Positions 44,490 to 56,980 of a DNA stretch of 64,000 nucleotides are shown here, in pieces (within the stretch, counting starts at the first letter, position 1; each line of letters opens with the position of its first letter). The position numbers and the translations under genes are program-made. The notes below the pieces were generated by a model. The model made no database searches. It had not been told where the DNA came from and was given only the letters and a program-made list of their open reading frames with translations. Source of the stretch: Hirsutella rhossiliensis (lineage: Eukaryota > Ascomycota > Sordariomycetes > Hypocreales > Ophiocordycipitaceae); assembly GCF_020360975.1 (NCBI RefSeq), contig NW_025408687.1:248001-312000 (forward strand). Direction: 5' to 3'.

Positions 44490-46365
44490 CTAGTAGGAAA
44501 TTCCGGTCTTGAACGAGGCCGCGGTGCCCCAGCTCTGCTCACAGCCGCACGAGCCGGCCTCCTTCCACATGTCGTCCTCGTAGGAGAAGAAGACGGTCTT
44601 GCTGCCCGTCTTCTCGCGGATCGACTTGATGGCCTCGGCCTGCTGCGTCTTGCCGGGGCAAGCCTTGCCGTTGCAGTTGCCGCGCGTGGGCCAGCCGCAC
44701 TCCAGGTTGATGACCTCGTTGTGGCCGCAGATCTTGGACAGGAGGTCGAGCTGACCGGCGACAAACTCACCGGCCGAGCCGGGCGACACGTTGGAGTTGA
44801 AGTAGGGGTGGATGTTGGCGCCCGTGACATCAACCACGCCGCAGATCTCCGACTTGACATCGGGACGCTGCCAGACGTTGAGAGTCTCCGAGATGGTGTA
44901 CTTGCCCTTGTAGCTGGGGCACTTAGACTTGACCGTGGTGATGAGGTCGCGCAGCTGGCGGGGGCTGCAGTGGCCGTTCATGATGGCCTCATTGCCGACC
45001 ACGACGAGACTGACAAGACCCCACTTGTTCCACTTGGAGAGCTCGTCAATCTGCTCCTTAATGGCTGGAGCATCATAGCTGCAGCCCTTGTCCTTGACGA
45101 AGACACCGACAATCATCTGCACCTTGTACTTGTCGCAGGCATTGCCCACGTTCTCAAGGGTGCGGCAGTCGGTCGAGTAGACGCGGACTGTGGTGAAGCC
45201 TGCCTTCTTGAGCTCGGAAATGTCCTTGTCGACCTGCTCCGAAGACTTGCACTTGCCATCGGACGGCTGGTAGGGGGTGTAAGTGATGCCGAAATGGTCA
45301 TTACCGCTCACCAGTTTTCCAGAGTCGCCGTGCTTGGGGGCCGGGCCGGGCTGAGAATAGGCAGGTGGAGAAGTCTGCTTGTGGCTCGGGGCAACGGGGA
45401 CCTCTACATGGGTCGTAACGGGCACCTTCTTTTCAGCAGGCCCAGTGGGTATCTCCTCCTGAGTCGTGACAGGCACCTTCTCCTCAGCAGGCCCAGCGGG
45501 GATCTCCTCCTGAGTCGTGACAGGCACCTTCTCCTCAGCAGGCCCAGCGGGGATCTCCTTCTCAGTCGAAATAACGGGAACCTCGGCGGACGGGAGAGGG
45601 GCCTCCTCCTCCGTGGAGGGAGCGGGGGCCTCGTACGTCGAAGCGGGAGGCGGCGGCGGGACAGCCTCCGTGGGTTGGGGGGCGGGCGCAGGAGTAGAAG
45701 TGGACAGGCCCGACTTGCTCAAGGGGCAGTAGTAGACGTACCCGGTCTTGGTCACGGTGACAACCTGCTCGGGGGCGATGTAGGTTCCTGGGTTGTAGAC
45801 CGTTGCGACAGGGCACTCTATGTTGGTGGCGCCCTCGACAATGGTAGTGACACCGCTGACAACGCGAGTACCGGCGGTCACCATGCCTGACGCGGCAGCG
45901 CACACGGTGGTGGCTTCGGTGACGGTGATCGTGGTGGCCGGGAAGGTGTGGACACCAGGTGTTACTGGAGCGCCGTTGATCGCCGGCTGCTGGGGAGCGG
46001 ACTGCTGGGGAGGGGCTTGATAGGCGGGAGTCACGCTCACGACGGTGATAGTGGTTGTTTCGGTAGAGAAGGCCGTCGTCGTCTTAGTTCCAGGAACAAC
46101 TATTGGCGCTGTCAGTACGCTAGTCTCTCTCCCGTTCATTGCTCCGGACATCATTTGTGTCCCTCTTGGTAAATCATTCAGGGTACAACATACGGGTGGC
46201 CTCTCCGGTCACGACGGACCAAATGGTGGTGCATTCCGGCAGGCAGACCTCGCCCGTCTGGTTGCTCCTCTTGGCGAAGAGATGGCCGTGGCCGTGACCG
46301 TGGAAAGCAGCACTGACGCCGCCAGCCAGGGCCGCCAGGGCTGCGGCAGCAAGTCCTCCCTTCAT
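44490..46365 (-). CDS. btgE: Secreted cell-wall GH17 glucanase (BtgE/Scw-type)
   Basis: Exons 46194..46365 and 44490..46099 join on the minus strand across a 94-nt intron (branch TACTGAC) and give 593 residues. The signal peptide is MKGGLAAAALAALAGGVSAA, followed by a His-rich stretch (HGHGHGH). A Cys-bearing Thr-rich region (CLPECTTIWSVVTGEATLVP) and a Pro/Thr/Val-rich, presumably O-glycosylated stalk follow, with a 17-residue repeat. The GH17 catalytic domain is about residues 322-593, with acid Glu428 (VVVGNEAIMNG) and nucleophile Glu524 (LECGWPTRG). Ending at FKTGISY without a C-terminal hydrophobic tail, it has no GPI signal. The enzyme should act on beta-1,3-glucan in wall remodelling, like Aspergillus BtgE and yeast Scw4/Scw10. 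The joined codon restores GEATLVP, typical of this family. Confidence 0.93.
45429..45567 (-). repeat. 51-nt (17-codon) tandem repeat in GH17 stalk
   Basis: Two full and one partial 51-nt units encode EEIPAGPAEEKVPVTTQ with few changes. Full units differ at a handful of bases, suggesting recent expansion. Confidence 0.9.
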
Positions 46366-48362
46366 GTTGGATCAAGTCGTCTTGATGTGTAGTTTTTGGG
46401 GGGGTTGTTCTTCTCTTGGAAACAGGGGTCGTCGTTAGAAGAGGAAGAAAAGAATGCCCGCTGAAAGAGTGAAGCGGTAAGTTGGGACACTGCGATGAAG
46501 AGAACGAAGGGACGAAGGCAGCGAAAACAAGCCTTCTTTACGACCTCGACATGGGCGATCCGTGCAAGAAAAGAGGAAGGGAAGGGGAAGCAGTGGAAGA
46601 TAGACGGGGATGGGGTGATATTACGACCATGGCCGCCCATTATAGGGACTGCAAGAACTCCCCCGTAGACCGTAATGCAGCGGCCCCCATGTGGGGTCTC
46701 GCCCAAGACGCCGTTCGGACTTGTTGGCGCTTTTTGTTGTTTAGCCCAGGTCGAGTTGATTGATTGCTCGCGAGAAGCGGCAAGCGGGTACATGCCGCCA
46801 CCGCCATTTTGCAGGCGGGAGACATGTACCTGGTGTGCTGCAGGGCAGGGGAGAGAGAGACAGGGGGCTGATGAGCCACCGTGTTCGCCGTCCGTCCGAT
46901 CCTGGCCCGGAGGGCGTCAAGCGAATAAGGGGGAGAGTGGACAAGGTTGGGTTGGGTGCCATATTATTACCCGCCTGCACTTGTAGGTGGGCAATTTCCA
47001 CCGGCCGCTCGGTACTAAAAGGGGTCAGCTTCACCCCCCCTGCCTCCTGGCCCTTGGTCATCCGGGGTCGCTCGTTGTCGGCCAAGAAATGAATGGGAAA
47101 TCACCTAACCGGCGCTTACTTTCCCCTCCCCTCTCGAAGCCTTTTGGCGCCTCTGCCCCCTTCTGGCCCAGATTGAGGGTTGGTGAAGTGAAATGAGATG
47201 AAGGCTCGTGAGCCGTCCTTGCTCTGAGCCATGTACAGTATCTGTCAAGCCATCCGTTAGTTGTCCCTCTCGTCTTAGAGAGACGAAATTGTGAACACGA
47301 GGGCAGGTTGGCGGCCGCCCCTTGCCGCGTCGATCTCTTGCTCTTTTGGGCCGGCCCCCTGCGGGCTGAAAAGCCGGATTGGTTGTTCCTGCGTCTCGCG
47401 CCGACGTTGGTGTTGGCCCAAGCATCCGACATAATGCTGCCTAAACTTTTGTCGTCAGCGACATAATTCTGTTGACGCATCTGTTTATTCACGCCTCGAC
47501 CGAGTCTGACCGAGGATTCCCTCATTGTTTTGGTCCGTGCTGCCTCGAGGCGCACGACCGTATCGGCACCCGGTCTGTGACTTGGGGGTCGCCTCGGGAT
47601 TTTGCCCTTGCCCTTGATTATGCCGACCCAGTGCTGAAGGGTGCTGAAGAGGCCCGCCGCCGCCATCATCGGACAGCGGTGTCATGGCCCTCGCCGTGGC
47701 CCGAGAACTATGGTCATGCATGTGCCCGCATGCTGTATGTAAGGGTGGCGCCAGTCTCGGAAGTAATACCTTGCACGACCGGCTCGCTCCGGCTGCAGTA
47801 CTTCGCACAGTACACGATCGAACTGTAGTTCAGCGGCAGGCATTGCCCTCGCGCAGTCGGGGCCTGTTATACGCGGTGTCCGCCAACGTTGTATTGGTGA
47901 AGTGAAGCGCCCACACATACGGAGTAATGTGCGTCGGGGCCAACTCGTCGTCGAGATGGGCGCGTGGCACAAACCAATCCCTTGGCAGCCGTCGTCGACC
48001 TCTATGAAAATCACTTGGTTTCTTGCTTGGCAAGATGGCGCCGGCTTGGCAGCCCCGCACGCTAGACCAGCGACCGAGAGACTCGGGAGATGGCCATCGA
48101 CCTCGCAGCGAGGGACTCCCGAAGATCATGGCGGCACAATGCCCGTGTACGTTGGTGATGTTTGACTTGTTTGCGACACTGCAGTCGGCGTTGGCTGGAA
48201 TCCAGGACGTGGCGTAAAATGGCCGTTGTCCCGGAAAGGGTCTTTTTGTGCCATCACGTGACAACGCGACGCCGAAAATTTCCCCAGGAAAATCGCAGCA
48301 GCTATGATACGACTCCAGCCTTTGGCTCAAGCTGCACGCGCCGGCTCCGACCAACGCACGCC
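46366..48362. other. Divergent intergenic region, GH17 / CYT-4 homologue
   Basis: 2.0 kb between divergent starts. An ATCACGTGAC box lies at 48253-48262 before the CYT-4 homologue. A 250-codon minus-strand frame (47830-48582) looks compositional and overlaps the first CYT-4 exon. No gene is supported. Confidence 0.5.
48253..48262. promoter_or_regulatory. CACGTG E-box upstream of CYT-4 homologue
   Basis: ATCACGTGAC lies about 100 bp before the start of the exoribonuclease gene, in the same CACGTG family as the eL36 site at 5311. Function is inferred. Confidence 0.4.
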
Positions 48363-51300
48363 ATGCTGTCGCGTTCCTGTCCCCCCTTCGTCTGCCGGCG
48401 CTGTCTGGCTCGCGCATCTGGCAGTCCTCAGGTCTTGGCCGTCGGGCAGTCTGATTCCTCGCCCAGAGTCGGTTCCGGCGCACATCGCAGCCGCCTATTC
48501 TTGCACAATGCGCTGCGCAAGTGGGCGACGACGCAGTCTCTGTCCCCTGCGATTGCGTCCCTTGGCAGGACCAACATCCCAAATGCCCAGCCTGAGGAGA
48601 CGAGCCCGGACGATTCCGCAGAGCGCCTACAAAACCTGCCCATTCGCGAGCGCTTGCAACAATGGGATTTGCTCAACGGCCAGGGAGATATCCGGGATTT
48701 ACCGCTCGATGTGTCCGTCTATGGTACCATATCAAACACCATTAACCGAACGCAGGCAACGGGCTCATCCGTAATGGACCGGCTGCGACCTAGCAATGGC
48801 GAAGACGCGCATGGTTCCGGCGGCGACCCAGCCAGTGAGGATGATGGCGGCGCCGCTGTTGGCTTGGACTCTCGAGACCCTGGCGATCTGGTTGAGCTGA
48901 GGTCGCCTCCCGATCATACTTGTCGTTAATTGCACGAGCTGACTTTCCCCAGGCAATTCGGCTCCCGTGTCCCTCTGTTCGGCGTCTATCTCGGCTTCTT
49001 CAGCGGCTGCAACCACTTTTACGCAAGCAACGGCAGATGGATCACCAGCACGGGCTTTTCCTTCGTCTTCACCGTTTCCAACTTCGCGAGCCTGTCTGAC
49101 TTGGAACCGATCTTAGCCAAGATCCCCAAGGACGTCTCGCTGGAAGACTTGGAAGACATGCGCCGTAATTTTGGAGGCCCTTCTAGAGAGGAAGGGATAG
49201 CGCTGATCAAGAAAATGGCCGACTTCAAGGTCAGGGCCGATACGATATTCGATGCCAATCTGGGTAGGTTGGAGGAAGCAGGAGCACGCTTGGCTCTCCC
49301 CAAAAATCCCAGGTATCTCAGTTTGTCCGAAATCGCCGACGCCCTATTGCCCTCGTCGCTGAAACGTGCCGGTCGCTTCTCTTCCCCCGCTCTCTACGCC
49401 GTCCACACGGCCATGAATCGCCAAGATATTGGCTTCCGTCTCATGAATGCTTCAAGCGACTGCCACCGCCCGGATAACCTAGTCGAGGTCTTTCCACAAG
49501 ACTACACCGTCATCATCAACAATGTCGCGGCCATGGTCCGCGAATATACCGAGGCCATGACCAAGTACTCCAGGCCCCTCACGCTAAAAGACCTAGAGAA
49601 AATCACGTTTGGCAAATTCGTCGTTGAAGCAAGGCTGGCTGTTTCTCAAAGCCGCAAAATGCGCCAATGGACATCACATGGCATCCTCAAGGCGTCGCGC
49701 GGCGTGGAGCTGCCGAAAACGAAGTGGTCTCCCCCTAGCATGGACGTCCTGTCGTACCTTGAATGGTGGGCGAGCTATGACCTGTTCGATCTTGGTTCCC
49801 GATTTCACTCGTCTGGCGCTCTCATCCTGCGGGCTCTCGATTTATATGACGGCGTCGTACTGGATCAAAGCACAGCCTGGACATTCTTGCAAGAGATTGG
49901 AAGGATCGCGCCATGGGAGATCCCTTCCCGCTACAAGCCTCGCTTGCCGGGTGTCGCAGTTGCCAGGGGAGGTGGCTTGAGCCGCGAAACCCCTGATCAC
50001 CTGGAGGCGTCCAAAAGACCTGACATTGCCGCCGACGCCAGAGATAAGATAGTTGGTGGCGAAACGATATTTTGCATCGACGCGCCCTCGACCACGGTCA
50101 TCGACGATGGCATCTCACTGGAACGCACTGGCGAACCCGACGAGTTTTGGGTTCACATCCATGCAGCCGACCCAGCGTCAATCATCAGGCCAAATTCGGA
50201 GCTGTGCAAGTTCATGGAGCTCGTTCCGGAAAACATCTATCTCCCGGGCCATTTCCAGGCCATGATACCGTCCGAGCTAGGGGAGGAGGATGCAGGCGAC
50301 TACAAATCCGAGGGCCTCGTCAAGGAATTCTCCCTGCGCAGCGGTGGCCCAACTCTCACCTTCAGCGCCAAGGTAAACAGCGCCGGCGACGTCCTGGACT
50401 ACAAAGTCGAACCCGGCACGCTCGGAGACGTTTTCTACCTGGATCCAGAAGACGTATCCAACTTCTGCAACGAGCCTCCGCCGCCCGTCGCAGTCAGGGG
50501 CGGCCACAGCCTCGTGGCGGGAATGCCACCAAAACAAGCTCCGCCTGCTCCCGAACGGCCCATGATCGCGGCCGAGGATCTGGCCGAGAATGGCAAAAAC
50601 GATCTTTTGACCTTGTACCGATTGGCGGAGGCGGTCAGGCGGAAGAGGCTGTCCAAAGGCGCATGGCCATACTTTTTCCCCCGGCCATCCGTTTCTGTCA
50701 TCTTTGACGCCGCTCCGGAGACGGCGAGCTCGTCGGAATCGGCAACCGTCGTCCCGGCCGACCCTTATATTGAGGTGAAGAGGGAAACGTCAACGGCGTG
50801 CTCCGTCGTGTCCAACTTCATGGTGTTGGCCGGGGAAATTGCTGCACGCTGGTGCGCTTCCCGCGGCATCCCGATCCCTTATCGCAAAGACATCAAGTCG
50901 GCGCAGAACCGCGAGGCTGCGTTCGACTACGCCTGGAACGAAATCTACCCCCTCATCCAGCAGGGCATAGAGCCGTCCGAGCGACAGCGGCAGGAACTCG
51001 TCAACCTGACGGGAGGGATCGAAATCTCCGCCCGGCCCGGACCGTACTTTCTACTGGGCCTGGACATGTATGCCAAAGCGACGTCGCCCCTCCGCCGATT
51101 CTCCGATCTTCTTGTGCACTGGCAGATCCACGCGGCGCTGGCCTTTGAACGCAGTGCCAAGCGCAGCATCGACCCCGCCATGGACAAGGTGAACGCCATC
51201 GTGCCATTCAAGACGGCGGAGCTCAGCGACTCGCTGCGGATGCTCCAGATGCGCGAGAAGAAGGCGCGGCGCATGTCGCGCGGTATCGTGGACTGGATTC

Positions 51301-51704
51301 TTATCGCCCTCGTGCGAGCGTGGCGCTTCGAGGGCAGGGCGCCGCCGGCACTCCGCTTCACCGTCAGCATGCGCATGCAGACGACCCTCCACGGCCGTCT
51401 CGACCTGTTCGACCTCGACGCCATCTTGGACGCGTCCGGGCTCGACGGCTGCCGCCTCATCAAGGACACGCGGCTAGGCGACCAGTTCGAGGTGGAGCTC
51501 GTCGACGTCAACGTGCACTCGCGCGAGATCCTGCTCCGCGCCACGCGGTACCTCGGTCAACAGCAGCAAGAGGAAGGCCAGCCTGCGTCGAGGCCGGCGG
51601 AGCTGCAGGCGCCACATGCCGTTCGCCACAGCGATGGCTCCGTCGCCGTCGCCGGTGGAGGGCGGGCGCCCGATGTCTCCACGATGGAGCCAGGCTTGGC
51701 GTGA
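48363..51704 (+). CDS. cyt-4: Mitochondrial RNase II-family exoribonuclease (CYT-4 homologue)
   Basis: Exons 48363..48901 and 48953..51704 join across a 51-nt intron and give 1096 residues. The ATG at 48363 opens MLSRSCPPFVCRRCLARASG, an Arg-rich mitochondrial presequence; upstream in-frame codons lie outside it. The N-terminal half matches CYT-4 (DPGDLVELR, NHFYASNGRWITSTGFSFVF). The RNB domain (about 540-930) includes CIDAPSTTVIDDGISLE, with the Asp cluster that binds magnesium, and YAKATSPLRRFSDLLVHW near its end. CYT-4 is needed in Neurospora for mitochondrial RNA turnover and for intron splicing and 3' processing; yeast Dss1 is the counterpart. The intron is a multiple of three, has a weak donor (GTCGCC) and contains an in-frame TAA. 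A tail of about 50 residues rich in Gln/Ala extends past the domain. Confidence 0.92.
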
Positions 51705-53195
51705 GTGGCAGCTGCCGTTGCCCCCGCGCCCCCTGTGGCGGCGGCCGTGGCTGTCAGGTCGTCGTCCACTCCCCCGCACTCGTGCTTCCCCGCGCTCTTC
51801 CCCAACAATGGCAGTCGTGGACCGTGGGAGGACATTTTCCCCCAACAACTTGTCCTATTTTCCCTTCTCCCCTGCTGGTCGTGTGCGGGGGGGATGGAAT
51901 AGGAGGCAAACGACGCGCGCAATGCCGTCATCGAGGTCAATGCTGCTGGAGCATTGGGAGGGGGGCTACACCATCCTGAAACGCGCAATGGAGGCGCGAC
52001 GGCGGGGGCGATGATGACGGAGGCGCCCGTCGCCGGGCACAGGGCGCATGTGGGCTCTCCCTCTCTCCCACGCGGCGGCTGCCATACACTGTACACGTAC
52101 CTCCATGGGCGTTTTCCAAGATGACGTGGTCGCGAAAGCCATGGCCGGCAAAGTCAGTCACGCCAACGGCCCGCCCGTCTTGGCAGCAACCCGTCAACCG
52201 CTCCACTCCGCACTTCTTTTCTCTCTCCTGTCTCCCTCGTGAGCACTCTCCGCTTTGGCTCTCGTGCACGTCCCAATCGACAGTCACATCATCGCCATGG
52301 TTACATCCAATCATCGTGTGTGCATTCCACGCCGAACGTGGTCATAATGTTCTCTTTTGCTTCACCTCTAGCAAGTCGTGGCTTCCTTCGCCGCTGCCTC
52401 AAAGGGGCCTCGAATCCCTCCCCCCCGATGCGGGAGGGCCTGTGAATGGTTTGTTCTGGGATTCCGTTCTCCCAAACCCCATGTCTCTTGCTCCCTCTCT
52501 CAACTCCCTCCATCTCTCACATGTTTGCAGAGAGTACATTAAGTAGAAAGAAGAGGAAAGGACAAATATGCGAGAATAAACCAAACACAGATCGTGTCAC
52601 ACTCACAAAACGCAAACACAACACACGCGTATAAACGCCCGTACCGTGCAAAGGTGTACCGGGCCTTTGCCATTTTCTTGCCGTTTCGCCTCTTCCCGTG
52701 TCCGGGCCAGTCCTAGACAGAAAAGGAAAAATTGAATGAGAAAAAATCAAGACTCTTCTTTTGACGATGCGCTAGCCACCGCGAGAGCCGATGCGAGCTC
52801 CCCAAACCCACTAGTAACAAGTAACCGTCATGGTAAGCCCTAAACAAGGCCGAGCTGCCCTCTCGATGAAAGAAAGAGGGCAGCATGCTTCCACCCCCCC
52901 CAAACCTCCCCAGAGCAGAGTACGGGGGCTGGTGGGCCATCGTGCTAGGCAGGCTTGCCATCGCCTGGTTCTAGAGCCCCACAACCGTGCCCCCATTTCG
53001 TCTGTGTTCGATACCCGCCGTAGTGCACCTGGGCGCTTCTCACTCGGCAGGTTTAAGATGGTCGCCGTGAGTCGTACAGAAGTGGTTTCCAGCCGGGTGA
53101 CAGGGTCGCAGATCGTCGGCGTTGGTTGTTCTTGACCCACCTCGGGCCTTGATCATGGATCCGCGTCACCAGCGAGCCACGGCGGATGGTAGGAG
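51705..53195. other. Convergent intergenic region
   Basis: 1.5 kb between the CYT-4 homologue and the Reg1-like gene stop codons. No gene, tRNA or repeat family is supported. Confidence 0.5.
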
Positions 53196-55004
53196 TCACT
53201 TCCTCCAGCCAACGTTCCAGATGACGTGAGCTATGTCGCGCGCTGTGTTGACGGTGTCAATGACTCGCCCAAGAATGCCATCGCCGGTCGAGGATTCGTC
53301 CCCCTCAAAGGGCATGAACATGCCGGAAGAGGTGCGACGCATACCGACAGGTTGATCCGAGAGGCTCCCCGTGGAGGTTGACCGTTGCAGTCCCCCTCCA
53401 GCCCGGTCAAAGGGGGGGGAGCGCCAGCCAGAGGGTGGACTCTGCGGCCCATCCTTGATTTCGTAGTCTTCCTCCTCGCCGAAGTAAAAGGCCGAAGCTT
53501 GCTTGGTAGGTCGTAGTGTCTCCTGGGAAGACGACGGCGAGATCATGGGGCTGCTATAGACGCCCATGCCGTGTTTCATAGCCGACTCGTAGGGCTCAGG
53601 CGTGTCCTCGCGATACTTGAGCGTTGTCGAAGGGAGCATGGCAATCGTCTTGCCCTCGGCGGGCGCCGCCTTCTTGGTCCGTTTTCTCGTCAAGGGGGCG
53701 CGCTTCTTTGACCTAACCCGCTTCATCACGACGCCGTCGTCAGAGTCGCTGTCTTCACCGTAACGGTCGACGTCGGCCTCGTCGTCTTCATCGTCGCCCT
53801 TGACATCGACGGCAATGCACTGCTCAACCTGCTCGTTGAAGTGAATGTGCTTCCGTTCGGGAAAGGGAGAAGAGAAGCCCGATGAGTCTGTCGACTGGGT
53901 CACGGAGCTATTGTTGTCGGCGCTTGACCTCCTAGCAGAGAGCGGGAAGGTGAGATAGCAGTCAGTGCTTGCTCGCGCCATGGTCGGTCGGAGAACGGCT
54001 CTCGTCTCCTGTGCCTGGACGGCAGCCGTGGCCTGCTTGAGCAGCGAAGACGACGTCAACGACCTCTGCAGCATGACTTCCGACATGCTCCGCTTCTTGA
54101 GGATGGGCTTCTTGTCGAGGTTGACCAAGGACTCTGACTTGGATAGAGACTCGCTGGAAGGCTCCGTTTGCGTGGGGTGGAGACGACTCGAGCCGGACTG
54201 CAGTGGCCCATAAAGCCAGGTGACGTCGCAGTCTTTGAGCCTGAACCGACGAGGTTAGAGGGGATTGCAGGGGCAGAGAGGCCATAAGGGGTGCGGGGAA
54301 ACACACCAGTTCAGCTCCTCGGCGGAAATGGTTTTTAGGTTATTCTTGGCCTTCATCCATGTCCTCCACGACGCATTCTCCAGTCTCTTGCTATTGGGGA
54401 ATTCGCCTCTCTTGGCGACAATATATCTCCACGACGACCAAATGTCTTCCTCTTTCCAGTCGTGTGACAGGTAGTCGACTTGGCGTGAAGGCTTGGTCGC
54501 GATGGCACTGTCATCCTCGGCGTGCTCGACACGGTCCGGCGTTTCAGATCCGGAAAGGAGCGCCGAGGTGTCAGCGTCGGCAGGAGATACGTTGAAGGAA
54601 TCCCCCGTTTTGGGGCTCGGCGGGGGTTCTAGGTTGTCGTCGTGTTGGATTTCTGGATGCAGGTAAAACTTGTCCTGGGAGAGCAGGGGTAGGCTGAAGT
54701 GGTCGTCGGGCGAGTCTTCGTCCAAGGCCAAGGTATCGTCATAGTCGGAGGATATGGACAGATTGCTGGCGGGCGTCGAGGCAAGAGAGACGTCGGTGGA
54801 CTCTGTTTGGATGGTGGGAGGAGACGAGGAGAGTTCGGAGTCGGGGTAGAACTTTGAGGGCGGCGAGTAGGAGGCGCCGATGCTGTGAGCGGCAGGGAAA
54901 CGAGGTGAGGGTGCCCCGACAAAGGTGGGCTGCGACTGGGAGCGACGCAGCGAGGCAGCGCCAAAGTAGCTGCTGTCCTCAGACGAGGAGAGGACAGCGG
55001 CCAT
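53196..55004 (-). CDS. REG1: Reg1-like PP1 regulatory subunit
   Basis: Exons 54307..55004 and 53196..54240 join on the minus strand across a 66-nt intron (branch TCTAACC) and give 580 residues. The conserved domain (residues about 180-250) reads YLSHDWKEEDIWSSWRYIV, then RLENASWRTWMKAKNNLKTI and EELNWLKDCDVTWLYGPL, the signature of fungal Reg1/Reg2 family proteins. A PP1-docking RVxF-type motif, KHIHF (363-367), is followed by NEQVEQCIAVDVKGD, also a family hallmark. A basic KKRAPLTRKRTKK patch (about 411-423) could be a nuclear signal. The rest is Ser-rich and acidic, suiting a flexible phosphorylated scaffold. In yeast Reg1 targets PP1 (Glc7) to Snf1 and controls glucose repression; the same role here is inferred. 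Confidence 0.88.
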
Positions 55005-55784
55005 TGTGGAGGGGGGATGAAGGCTCGCCGACGAGAGATGGCGGCGCGGTGCCGGGGAGGAAGTCGGCGGGGGCTAGCGACTCATGGGACGTGATTATGA
55101 GCCGGGGTGAGGCCAGAGACGGCAGGTGACAAGACGACAGGCGTAGAAGGCCGCCGGGGAGATAGGGAAAGGGTCCGACGGAGGCAAGTAATGAGTCGTC
55201 GATGCGCGAGGAGTGTCGGACTGAGTGGCGAGGTGAGTGTCGACAAGCAGCGCGGCTGGTGTCGAGAGAGAAGTTAAAGTTGCGGGAACGGCTGCCGGTT
55301 CGGGGGAGAATGAGGGCCACAGGGTCATAGACGAGATAGGCGTCGTCCAGGACACGACAAGCGGCGGGCAGCGGAGGCGGGCAGTCGTCGAGTGGTCGAG
55401 CGAGGAGGCGAGAGGAGGAAGAGGAAGAGGAAGAGGATGCCTGCTGCGACGGGAGTAATGGCGCGAGGAGGGAGAAAATAAAGGGCACACGACGGCGACG
55501 GGCGAGGGAGGGCGTTGTGCGAGTGAAGAGGAAGAAAGCGGAGCACAGGATGGCTGGATGCGCGAGAGAGAGGGAAAGATGGAGAAGAGAGGAAGACGCA
55601 GAAGGAAAAACGAGCAAGAGAGAGATGCGTGCGTCGAGCACCTGGAGCGGGTGAAGACGGATCGACGCTTGGACTTTGGGGAAGCGGTTGGCCGGACGCA
55701 GGCCCGGCACGCCGGTTGCAGGAGCCCAGCGCTGCAGCAGCACCCCCCGCCCTCCCGCACGCGCCTAGAGCAAGTCTACTGCAC

Positions 55785-55840
55785 CTAGGTACAGTGGACG
55801 AGGTACCGAGGAGTAGGTACCGTCGTACCTGCTACCGTGC
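55785..55840. repeat. TACCTAGGTA/GGTACC words
   Basis: Several CCTAGGTAC and GAGGTACC/TAGGTACC words upstream of the Reg1-like gene, of the type described at 1965. Confidence 0.6.
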
Positions 55841-56710
55841 CCGCGTGGCGCAGAGACCGGGCGGGCGAGGTTCCCTGGACCGGGGGGCGACGCCGGGGTG
55901 GTACAGCGTGCAGGTACCGGCTGGTGGGCGTCTGGGACGGACAGAGGCATGAATGTAGCACTGTAATGCGCCTGTGGTACAGCACAGCACAGCACAGCAC
56001 GCTACAGTGCCTTGGGTACCTAATTATCCAAAGGCTTCTCCGCGCATTCCGCAGTCACGCCGTGCTGTGCCGACGCATCATTGAAGTACCGACAATATCT
56101 TGGCGTGCAATGCGCTCCAAGACCGACAGGTTCGTGATTGAGAGCTGCTACGGGGTCCGCGCTGAGGGCGAAGGGAGAGAGCGACATGTACACACCGCAG
56201 GCCCATTGGCAGCGATTAGCTTTCCCTTCCTTGCTCTGTCCACTCTTCCACCCCCCACCTCCGATTCAAGGTTCTCTCCATTGCTCTTCTTGCCGTCTTG
56301 CTTGTCTCAGAGATCCATTGCCCAAGATTCATCTTCGGCTGCACGTAGCAATCTAAGACGCTAGTCTGGCTGTGCCCAATTGGAGGCATCTGCCAACAAA
56401 AGACCTCCACCGCCAACCAACCTGGAAGCGAGCCCAGACCCGGGTGCCGGGTCCTATGATAGTTAGCAAGGTACATTGGCCAGACCAAAGCGTGCGTGGG
56501 CCACAGCCACGCTCCCTTTTTTCCCCCATCATGGCCAATCCGCCTGCGCATGAAACCCATTGCATCAAATATTTTCCCCTTTGACCGGCCGGGTTGGTGT
56601 CGTGATCAATAACAGGAGATACTGAATGCAAAGAGATAATACTCGAGGGGTGGACTGACCGACAGACTGACTGATTGCCTCTTGACTGGATACATGCATG
56701 CATGATCAGG

Positions 56711-56797
56711 ACACACACACACACACACTCTCTCTCTCTCTGTCTCTCTCCCTCACACTCACACTCACACACACTCACACTCACACACACACACACA
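56711..56797 (+). repeat. (CA)n / (CT)n / (CACACT)n microsatellite
   Basis: CA units, then CT units, then CACT-type units and CA again, over about 87 nt. Confidence 0.9.
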
Positions 56798-56935
56798 ATG
56801 CATCGTGGTCGCACGTACAGTAGCTGGCTGCGTCTTGCACCATTCTCTGTGCAGTACACCTTACTCTTCACAGCAAGGTGGGTGTGGCGGCGCAACTCTC
56901 TCCACGGCCATTACCCACCCTCTCACTTACCTTAG

Positions 56936-56980
56936 TAGCCTAGGTACCTAGGTACTCACTGGCCTATCTACAGGTACCTT
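56936..56980. repeat. TACCTAGGTA cluster
   Basis: CCTAGGTACCTAGGTACTC and a following CAGGTACC word, the clearest copy of the palindrome in the 8.3-kb gap. Confidence 0.7.

Noticed and set aside
44721..45890. 389-codon plus-strand open frame
   Set aside because: Antisense to the GH17 gene. Its Leu/Arg/Gly-rich repeats mirror the stalk repeats on the other strand.
47830..48582. 250-codon minus-strand frame in the divergent promoter
   Set aside because: It overlaps CYT-4 exon 1 antisense and lacks any domain.
48902..48952. In-frame stop suggesting the CYT-4 homologue is a pseudogene
   Set aside because: The stop lies within a 51-nt segment with donor, CTGAC branch site and CCCCAG acceptor; removing it gives a full-length protein.
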